Source of the DNA: Candidatus Moraniibacteriota bacterium
GTDB lineage: Bacteria; Patescibacteriota; Minisyncoccia; Moranbacterales; DUUL01
Direction of reading: 5' to 3'
DNA length: 48,080 nucleotides
Assembly: GCA_027008775.1 (NCBI GenBank)
Contig: JALVDV010000009.1
Coordinates: 1 to 48,080 of the forward strand
Under the pieces are notes generated by a model. It was not told the DNA's origin, did no database searches, and worked only from the letters and a program-made list of their open reading frames with translations. Shown here in pieces: positions 38,111 through 45,276 of this stretch. Both the position numbers and the translations under genes were made by a program. The stretch's first letter is position 1. Each line of letters begins with the position of its first letter.

Positions 38111-39229
38111 TTAACGAACCGACCGGTAACCTCCGGGCACTCCCTTTTTGGACAAAACTATTTGCCAAAGTTGATTCTTGCGAGCGCGGAAGGAGCCGGC
38201 GCAGGAAAGAAGGTAGTACTTCCACATCCGGTAAAAACGATAATCATATTTATCCTTTAATTTCGGGTAGTGTCTGTCAAAATTTTCAAACCAAGCCATC
38301 AGGGTTTTATCGTAATCGGTTCCAAAATTATGCCAATCTTCCATTACAAAAATATTTTCAATAGCTTTGCCTATTTGAGCGATGGAAGGCAACATTCCGC
38401 CGGGAAAAATGTATTTATCAATCCAGGCTTCGGTGTTACGCACAGATTTGTTTCCGCCAATGGTATGCAGCAAAGTTAGGCCGTCATCTTTTAACAGTTT
38501 GGCAACTGTTTGCATATACTGACGATAATTTTTGTAACCAACATGTTCAAACATGCCGACGGAAACGACTCTGTCAAATTTGCCTTGTAGGTCACGATAG
38601 TCTTTTAAGAGAATTGTTACCGGCAAGCCGGCGCATTTTTCCCGGGCCAGTTTGGCCTGTTCCCGGGAAACAGTGGTACCGACGACTTCTACCCGATATT
38701 TTTCCGCCAAGTATTTAGCCAACTCACCCCAGCCACAACCAATGTCCAATACTTTTTGTCCCGGTTGAAGTTGAAGCTTGCGAGCAATGAGTTCAAATTT
38801 GGCCAGTTGGGCTTCTTTGAGATTTTTTGCCCGGCGCCAATAGCCGCAACTATAAGCCATTACTTCTCCCAACATCAGACGGAAAAGATTATTGCCAATA
38901 TCATAGTGTTTTTTACCAATGTTGAAAGCTCGCAACTTGCGTCCGAAATTAAACAGAATTGGCTTTAACAAACGCCAGGCTGTTTTCCAATTTTTTATTT
39001 CCGGGCTTTGATCCAATTCGGCTCTCAGTATTTTTGTAAACAAAACATCCAATTGTTGGCTGTCCCACCAATCATCCATATAGGATTCGCCAAAACCGAG
39101 AGTGCCATCACGAAAAAGACGATCGTAAAAACGTTCATCGTGAACAACCAAGTCCCACGGTCTTGAACCGTTGATTTTGACATCGGCTCGGCTCAAAACT
39201 TTGTAGACTAAAGTTTTTTTACCATTCAT
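38111..39229 (-). CDS. cfa: Cyclopropane-fatty-acyl-phospholipid synthase
   Basis: GFGESYMDDWWD, HYDIGNNLFRLMLGEVMAYSCGYW, VLDIGCGWGELAKYLAEKY, VSVGMFEHVGYKNY, YIFPGGMLPS. Confidence 0.95.
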   Translation of the reverse strand: MNGKKTLVYKVLSRADVKINGSRPWDLVVHDERFYDRLFRDGTLGFGESYMDDWWDSQQLDVLFTKILRAELDQSPEIKNWKTAWRLLKPILFNFGRKLRAFNIGKKHYDIGNNLFRLMLGEVMAYSCGYWRRAKNLKEAQLAKFELIARKLQLQPGQKVLDIGCGWGELAKYLAEKYRVEVVGTTVSREQAKLAREKCAGLPVTILLKDYRDLQGKFDRVVSVGMFEHVGYKNYRQYMQTVAKLLKDDGLTLLHTIGGNKSVRNTEAWIDKYIFPGGMLPSIAQIGKAIENIFVMEDWHNFGTDYDKTLMAWFENFDRHYPKLKDKYDYRFYRMWKYYLLSCAGSFRARKNQLWQIVLSKKGVPGGYRSVR

Positions 39230-39289
39230 TTTGAAATGATAAACAAAATTTGATTAACAATAATCAGGTGATCGCGAACTTGCCGGAAA

Positions 39290-40549
39290 CTAAATAATCT
39301 TTTTTTCTTTGGCTTTTTTGATAATCCTTTTGATAGCGATTTTGTAGGAAGCGCGTCGGTAAGTCAAACCTTCTTTTTCCGCCAATTCTTTAACTTGCCG
39401 ATAGGCCCCCACTATTTTTTCTTTCAATTTGCTGTTAACCTCCTCCAAACTCCAATGCTCTCCGCTTAAATTTTGTTTCCATTCAAAATAAGAAACGATG
39501 ACCCCGCCGGAATTAGCCAAGATTCCCGGTATAATTTTGATACCTTTGTCAACCAAAATCGGCTCGGCTACCGGCATAATCGGACCATTAGCCAATTCCA
39601 AAATCATTTTCGCTTGAACAGCTGGGGCGTTTTTAAGCGTGATAACTCCACCCAAGGCGGCCGGGATTAACAAATCAACGTCCAAACTTAACAATTCTTC
39701 GTTGTTGATTCGCCGGTATTTATCATAAGTAATTAACTTTTTTGTTTTCTCTTGACCGTGAACATATTTAATCAATTCGGGAATGTCCAAGCCTTCGGCA
39801 TCGTAAAGACCGCCGGAAGAGTCAGAAACGGCCACCACGCGATAGCCGGCGTCAAATAATAATTCCGCCATCACCGAACCGGCGTTACCAAAGCCTTGGA
39901 CGGCTACAGTTATTTCACTTTTTTCTTTGTCTTTATATTCTTCTTCTAAAATGTAAAAACCACCCATAGCTGTTGATTTATCACGACCTTCGGAACCGCC
40001 TTGCTCCACCGGTTTTCCGGTGATGAAGGCCGGGCTGGGTTGGCCGGCAATCTTCTCGTACTCATCCAGCATCCAAGCCATAATTTGCGGATTGGTATTG
40101 ACATCCGGCGCCGGAATATCTTTGTGTGGACCAACAATGTCAAAAATTTCTCTAACATAGCCACGAGCGATTTTCTCCAACTCTTTTTGAGAATAATTCT
40201 CCGGATTGATACGCACGCCCCCCTTGGCCCCGCCAAAAGGCAGGTCAACCAAGGATGTTTTTAGAGTCATTCCAAAGGCCAGTTCACTAACTTCATCCAC
40301 GTCCACTGATTGGTGAAATCGTATTCCTCCCTTCCCCGGACCGAGAATAAAACTGTATTGAACGCGGAAGCCGGTAATAATTTCCAAACTGCCATCATCT
40401 TTCTTAATGGGGAAGTTGACTTGCATAATTCTTTCCGGATGCTTTAACAAGACCAGTTCGTCTTTTGTTAAAAGATTCTCTTTACGGATATTATCTAGCT
40501 CCGTTTTACAATTTTGGCAAACAATCAGTTCGCCTTCGGTGTAAATCAT
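39290..40549 (-). CDS. Glu/Leu/Phe/Val dehydrogenase (glutamate dehydrogenase-type)
   Basis: GPGKGGIRFHQSVDVDEV, LPFGGAKGGVR, PAPDVNTNPQIMAWMLDEYE, VQGFGNAGSVMAELL. Confidence 0.95.
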   Translation of the reverse strand: MIYTEGELIVCQNCKTELDNIRKENLLTKDELVLLKHPERIMQVNFPIKKDDGSLEIITGFRVQYSFILGPGKGGIRFHQSVDVDEVSELAFGMTLKTSLVDLPFGGAKGGVRINPENYSQKELEKIARGYVREIFDIVGPHKDIPAPDVNTNPQIMAWMLDEYEKIAGQPSPAFITGKPVEQGGSEGRDKSTAMGGFYILEEEYKDKEKSEITVAVQGFGNAGSVMAELLFDAGYRVVAVSDSSGGLYDAEGLDIPELIKYVHGQEKTKKLITYDKYRRINNEELLSLDVDLLIPAALGGVITLKNAPAVQAKMILELANGPIMPVAEPILVDKGIKIIPGILANSGGVIVSYFEWKQNLSGEHWSLEEVNSKLKEKIVGAYRQVKELAEKEGLTYRRASYKIAIKRIIKKAKEKKII

Positions 40550-40603
40550 ATTATTAAAGATTAAAGATTAAATTTTGCTTATTTCATTGTAGCACTTTAC
40601 TTT

Positions 40604-40945
40604 TCAATTGACCACCTTGCCAGTTGATTTTATCTTAGTCGCCAGCAAGAGACTGACCCCGGCTACAGTTAAAGCCAAGAATAACATTAAAACGAAAAAA
40701 GACCACTTATCCAAAATAAACCCGGTTATAAAAACAATTATTGAAGTGGTCGGCCTTAATAGCAAGCCTTTTAAGGAAAGTAGGCTAGCTCTATTTTCGT
40801 CACGAATTCTTTTATTAATTTCAACGGTTAATTTGGTGCTCAATATTCCCCTAATGAAATTGATTAACAGAACTCCAATCACGGAAACAATTAAATATTT
40901 CACCGTACCCATCAATAACATTGCCAGCATAAGACTAATCAACAA
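40604..40945 (-). pseudogene. C-terminal remnant of an MFS-type transporter
   Basis: ~113 aa with about four TM helices and INKRIRDENRASLLSLKGLLLRPTTSIIVFITGFILDKW; no N-terminal half. Confidence 0.55.
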
Positions 40946-40969
40946 CAGATTTAAAGTAATTTTGATTTT

Positions 40970-42241
40970 CTAGCGACAGGAATCCCGGCCTCCTTTTAGA
41001 TCGTAATCCATTTTTAGCCAACTGAATTTCATAGCATTGGCCTGGGGGCAGAATTTTTTCTTTTTCAATTCATACTCCACGCCCAAGACAGCTTTGTTTT
41101 GCCTAATGAAAGCCTGCAAAGGAGCGCACTCGTTGTATTCAAAGCATTGTTCGTTGATGGCAAAATCAAAATCATTAACCAGTTGTCCCACCTGTTCGAT
41201 ATCATTCTTCAAGGCAATGGCCAAGCCTCTTTTGTGAGCCTCTCGCGCCAACCATTTATTGTAGCGTAATTGATCTTGGGCGGTAATTTTGAAACCGGTC
41301 TTATTGGTATAGCCATCTATGTTGTCAGGTTCAATCCCGTCACATTTTTTCTTAACAGCCAAATCCATTCGCCTTAGGATGATGGGAGCGAATTTTTGAA
41401 ACTGAGCAATATTCAACCAACGTTCACCCGGCCAATCTTCCAATTTGCGACCGATAACATCTTTGGGAAATTGCCCGGCATCCGGTCGCCATTTTTCCCA
41501 AGTACCGGCGGAGAAATAACAAATAACTTTTATTCCCCTTTTGTGTAAACTGTCAATAACAGATTGCGGAGTATCAAATAAATCAATGTCATAAAGATTG
41601 ACATTATAGGAGGTGTTAATGGGTCCATCCAATTGCCACTGCCAGGTAATTCCGGGGCGAGGATGATACCAGGTGACTTTGTTGGTATTCTCTTTTTGCT
41701 CTGATTGATTGCCGACTTTATCATTTTCTTGGCCGGTGACTAAAGAGTAGCCGGCTTCTTTCCAGGCGTTTAGACCCCCTCGCAGTTCGTAAACTTCTTT
41801 GAAACCGAGTTCTCTGGCCAATTTTTCCGCTCGTTGACTACGGCATCCGGAAAGACAATAATACAGATATTTTTTATTTCTATCCATTTTGGCTACCTGC
41901 TCTTTAAAATCCGGTTGGAGAAAATCCAAATTTATAGCTCCCTTAATATGCCCTTCTTGATATTCCCGGGGCGTTCTGATATCAACAATAACATAGCCAC
42001 CCTCTTCAACCTTCTTTTTGAATTCAGTCGGAGAGAGCAGATTCACTCCAAAATTATTTTCATTACCCATTTCTGCCGGTTGCTCGTTTTTTACTTCCGG
42101 CTTTTGCTCACTATTTTGTCCGGAAATATTTTTGGAACGATTAAAATTGTAGAGAAAAATAACCAACATCAACAGGCCCAATATTGTTACCCCTCCCAAC
42201 CAAATAATTTTTCGTTTTAATATTTGTTTGAACATACTCAT
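40970..42241 (-). CDS. TM-anchored rhodanese domain fused to GH114 (TM1410/PelA-like) glycosidase
   Basis: IVDIRTPREYQEGHIKGAINL...YCLSGCRSQRA rhodanese; then WQWQLDGPINTSYNVNLYDIDLFD..ICYFSAGTWE..KCDGIEPDNIDGY GH114. Confidence 0.85.
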   Translation of the reverse strand: MSMFKQILKRKIIWLGGVTILGLLMLVIFLYNFNRSKNISGQNSEQKPEVKNEQPAEMGNENNFGVNLLSPTEFKKKVEEGGYVIVDIRTPREYQEGHIKGAINLDFLQPDFKEQVAKMDRNKKYLYYCLSGCRSQRAEKLARELGFKEVYELRGGLNAWKEAGYSLVTGQENDKVGNQSEQKENTNKVTWYHPRPGITWQWQLDGPINTSYNVNLYDIDLFDTPQSVIDSLHKRGIKVICYFSAGTWEKWRPDAGQFPKDVIGRKLEDWPGERWLNIAQFQKFAPIILRRMDLAVKKKCDGIEPDNIDGYTNKTGFKITAQDQLRYNKWLAREAHKRGLAIALKNDIEQVGQLVNDFDFAINEQCFEYNECAPLQAFIRQNKAVLGVEYELKKKKFCPQANAMKFSWLKMDYDLKGGRDSCR

Positions 42242-42255
42242 TGATAAATTAATTA

Positions 42256-43551
42256 TTATTTAAAATTTGTTTGAGTATTTGTTTGAGTATTGGCGTCATT
42301 ACTTTCATTTTCTCCTTCAGCGCCGATAAACCTTGGGTTGGCAATATATTTTCTGAAGGTAGCCAAAGCCGCCGGTGAAGAATCCAAGCGTAAAGTGGCC
42401 CAAAGATTATCATCTTCTTCCCAGTTCTCGTGCCAAGGAGAAATTGCCTTGAATTGTAGAGGGCTTTGAGGATTTAAAATATACTGAAAGGCCCCGGCCA
42501 GCCAGTGATCTTTTCTACCCAAAGGATGATGATCAGTAACTCCGAATTCCAAAAGAGCAATCGGTTTCTTATTACTGATTTCCAAAATTCGTTGTTGTGT
42601 TTCTTTCATTATCTCCGGAAATGTGTCCCAGTAGTCTTCAGCCGGATTTTGGGGACCATAGGCGCTGATGCCAATCCAATCAACATAGTTGTCGCCGGGA
42701 TAATAATTTTTTTGGCGATTCCAAGCCACATCGGGATCAGAGTAAACATCCGGATGCCAGAACCAGGTAACATTTTTAACTTTTTCTTCTCGGAAAATGT
42801 CCACGATGTGCCGATAGGCATCTATAAATCTTTCCGGTCCGTCCGCTTTTTGCGGGTCTCCGTATTTGGTTTTAACGCCACCGCCATTAACCGCCCCGCT
42901 CCAAGGAAACCAATTACCGTTCATTTCCAGGCCGAAGTCAATTAAAACCATTTTACCGTAATCTTTGACATCTTTAGCGTATTGATGCAGTTCATCATCA
43001 AATTTTCCGTCAATAATTTTTTGCAGAGAAAAAGTTTTATCATAAGCTGTATCCAAAATTTTACGGGGCATCATACGAACAAAAGGAATAGTCCCGGTGG
43101 AAGCAATAATGTCAACTTTTTTACGGGGAAATTTTAGTCCGTCTCTTCCCCAATTATTGGAAAAATAAGCCCACTTGATTTTCTTGCCAACCAATTTGTT
43201 AAAATTTTCTATCCTTTTGGCGGTAACATAATCTTCCGGTCCGCCGAAGTCGGGAAAAGCGCCAAAGTAAATTTTGTCATCATCCGGCGGGAGAAGTTTT
43301 ATTTCCGAGATGGTTTGTTCTTTTTGCTTATCCGAATCAACTTTTCTGTCATTGTTTAACAAAGATGTTGCCTTTTTGCCATTAGTGCGATTGTTATCAT
43401 TAACGGATTGTTTTAGTGTTTTGTTTACCTTCTTTCGTAGATTTGGTTGTTTAGTAGAATGTATTTTAAAGAAGTAAAAAATCAATCCGACTGATAAAAT
43501 CGCCAAAAGAATCAACGAAATAATTAGTTTTGATTTTGATAAATTAGACAT
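42256..43551 (-). CDS. TM-anchored glycoside hydrolase family 26-like (beta-mannanase fold)
   Basis: FGLEMNGNWFPWSGAVNGG, VTWFWHPDVYSDPDVAW, YVDWIGISAYGPQNP, IALLEFGVTDHHP. Confidence 0.82.
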   Translation of the reverse strand: MSNLSKSKLIISLILLAILSVGLIFYFFKIHSTKQPNLRKKVNKTLKQSVNDNNRTNGKKATSLLNNDRKVDSDKQKEQTISEIKLLPPDDDKIYFGAFPDFGGPEDYVTAKRIENFNKLVGKKIKWAYFSNNWGRDGLKFPRKKVDIIASTGTIPFVRMMPRKILDTAYDKTFSLQKIIDGKFDDELHQYAKDVKDYGKMVLIDFGLEMNGNWFPWSGAVNGGGVKTKYGDPQKADGPERFIDAYRHIVDIFREEKVKNVTWFWHPDVYSDPDVAWNRQKNYYPGDNYVDWIGISAYGPQNPAEDYWDTFPEIMKETQQRILEISNKKPIALLEFGVTDHHPLGRKDHWLAGAFQYILNPQSPLQFKAISPWHENWEEDDNLWATLRLDSSPAALATFRKYIANPRFIGAEGENESNDANTQTNTQTNFK

Positions 43552-43645
43552 ATTGTTTAAAAAATAATTTTTAAATACTTATTTATTTGTTTGTTATTTG
43601 ATTTATGAATTTGAATTTGTATTTGCTGATTTGGAGTAGTTTGAC

Positions 43646-44266
43646 TTATGAAGGGATGTTAATTTTCCGACTGATGAGCAGTTTTGGTTCACCTTTGTCT
43701 AAGATTGGATCGGTACCGGTTTTGTAAACTTCCACTTGATAATTTCCGGGCTTTAGTTTGTCAACGGTAGCTTCCAGGGAAGAGTAGCATTGACAACGAC
43801 AACCACGACCATGCCAAATCTCGTAAATTTTAATCTGATTGTCACGAATATCAGATTTTATTTCTACTTGGCGACAACAAAGATGATAATCGGCGCGATA
43901 ATATTTTACAGCGTTGCCTTGAGCTTCCAGACGAATTGTTTTGGGACGATTAAAAAATTCTGAAGGACTATTTTTTCGGCCAGCCTGTTTTTTCGTCTGT
44001 TTTTGATCCCCTTCCCCACAGCCATTTACTTTGTAAGAAAAAATTGGTTTGATTTTTGTCGGTTTAAACTTGGAAATAAGTCTTTGAAATTTACCGGCGG
44101 ACTTTGGCGGTTGACCAGCAGGAAATTGATGAATTTGTTTATTTTGAGGAAAAATGTTTTCGGCGAAACTTTTAATGTTTTGACCAACCGGAAATTTCAG
44201 AAGCAAAATAGCCACTACAACAAAGATGGAAATGGCGATAGTCAGGAAAATTCTTTTTTTATTCAT
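43646..44266 (-). CDS. Hypothetical secreted/anchored protein
   Basis: 206 aa; N-terminal TM; YHLCCRQVEIK and GRGCRCQCYSS Cys pairs. Confidence 0.6.
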   Translation of the reverse strand: MNKKRIFLTIAISIFVVVAILLLKFPVGQNIKSFAENIFPQNKQIHQFPAGQPPKSAGKFQRLISKFKPTKIKPIFSYKVNGCGEGDQKQTKKQAGRKNSPSEFFNRPKTIRLEAQGNAVKYYRADYHLCCRQVEIKSDIRDNQIKIYEIWHGRGCRCQCYSSLEATVDKLKPGNYQVEVYKTGTDPILDKGEPKLLISRKINIPS

Positions 44267-44457
44267 TTTGTTTTTTTATTTTTTAAATTTTTATGCTTGC
44301 GTTTGTTTTGAAATTTTTTGAAGTGTTTCTGAAGAGACTTTATCTGCAAAAAAACCTGCAAAAATCTGAACTTGATAACCGCGGAAATCAAAACCTGATT
44401 GTTTCATTGTTTAGTAATCGGGAAATGATGTTCTCCGTCGGTTGTGAAAAATTTTTG

Positions 44458-44528
44458 TCGGGATGCCGAGAGTTGAACTCGGGCTACACGCACCCCATGC
44501 GTGCGTACTACCGTTATACTACACCCCG
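44458..44528 (-). tRNA. tRNA-Pro (anticodon GGG)
   Basis: CGGGGTG/CATCCCG acceptor; CACGC-ATGGGGT-GCGTG anticodon arm; CCGAG-TTCAACT-CTCGG T-arm. Confidence 0.9.
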
Positions 44529-44650
44529 CTAAAATGGTTTTCTACGCTGATTATACTAACATTGTTTGGGCATCTTTTCAAATAGACCTTGCTTCTGACG
44601 ACTTGATGCGTTAGGACAAAAATAGCCAAGCATAAAAAAGGAGGTGCGAA

Positions 44651-44743
44651 ATGAAAAAAGGGGGGGAAGAATTTTTAGGAAAGGTGAAGAGGTTTTTTAT
44701 GAATTGGGAGGTGATTTTTTTATTGTTCTTTCTCTCTGGTTGA
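44651..44743 (+). CDS. 30-aa small ORF MKKGGEEFLGKVKRFFMNWEVIFLLFFLSG
   Basis: Strong RBS aaggaggtgcgaaATG; hydrophobic C-terminal half. Confidence 0.35.
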   Translation: MKKGGEEFLGKVKRFFMNWEVIFLLFFLSG

Positions 44744-44818
44744 ATTTAAAGAATCAAAGCCAGAGGAACTAAAAAGAGAAGGAATTTATCTAGAGTTTCT
44801 CCTTTCTGAGGTTCGGCC

Positions 44819-44913
44819 AAGCTTTCTGGATGTTATTTTCTACCTGATGTTTGACACTTTATTGATTAAAGAAGAAGTCAAACATGTGTCCGAAAATAGC
44901 ATCCAGAAAGCTT
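44819..44913. repeat. Long nested inverted repeat / hairpin
   Basis: AAGCTTTCTGGATGTTATTTTC (44819-44840) vs GAAAATAGCATCCAGAAAGCTT (44892-44913); inner ATGTTTGAC/GTCAAACAT; innermost CTTTA/TAAAG. Confidence 0.92.
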
Positions 44914-45029
44914 GATGGACAAAGGATTTAGGGGGATAACACTAAATGAGTTAAAGTTGTAAAAAAAGAGGGAGGGAAAAGGCGAAAGAATTGGGAATGT
45001 GGCCGTAACGGTCAAAAATCTCCTGGGGC

Positions 45030-45056
45030 TGAATTTCATCAGCCTTTTTGTTTTTA
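45030..45056 (+). terminator. Intrinsic terminator-like hairpin
   Basis: GGCTGA-atttca-TCAGCC followed by TTTTTgTTTTT. Confidence 0.6.
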
Positions 45057-45069
45057 AAAATTCTTTATT

Positions 45070-45228
45070 TTATCTTCTTGTTTTCAACGGCCTCCACCAA
45101 TCGGGATTGTTTTTGTACCAATCAACGGTTTGTTTTAGACCTTCTTTCCAGGAGATTTTTGGCTCCCAACCCAGTTCGTTTTTGATTTTGCTGAAATTGG
45201 GCAACTTTTTGCTAAATTTTTGCAAACT
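45070..45228 (-). pseudogene. C-terminal remnant of dTDP-glucose 4,6-dehydratase (RfbB)-like gene
   Basis: Translates to SLQKFSKKLPNFSKIKNELGWEPKISWKEGLKQTVDWYKNNPDWWRPLKTRR*, the conserved RfbB C-terminus, with an in-frame stop just upstream. Confidence 0.75.
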
Positions 45229-45276
45229 TCATTTTACCTAACCCCATTGGCGACTCTTATAAAACAATGAAAAACC

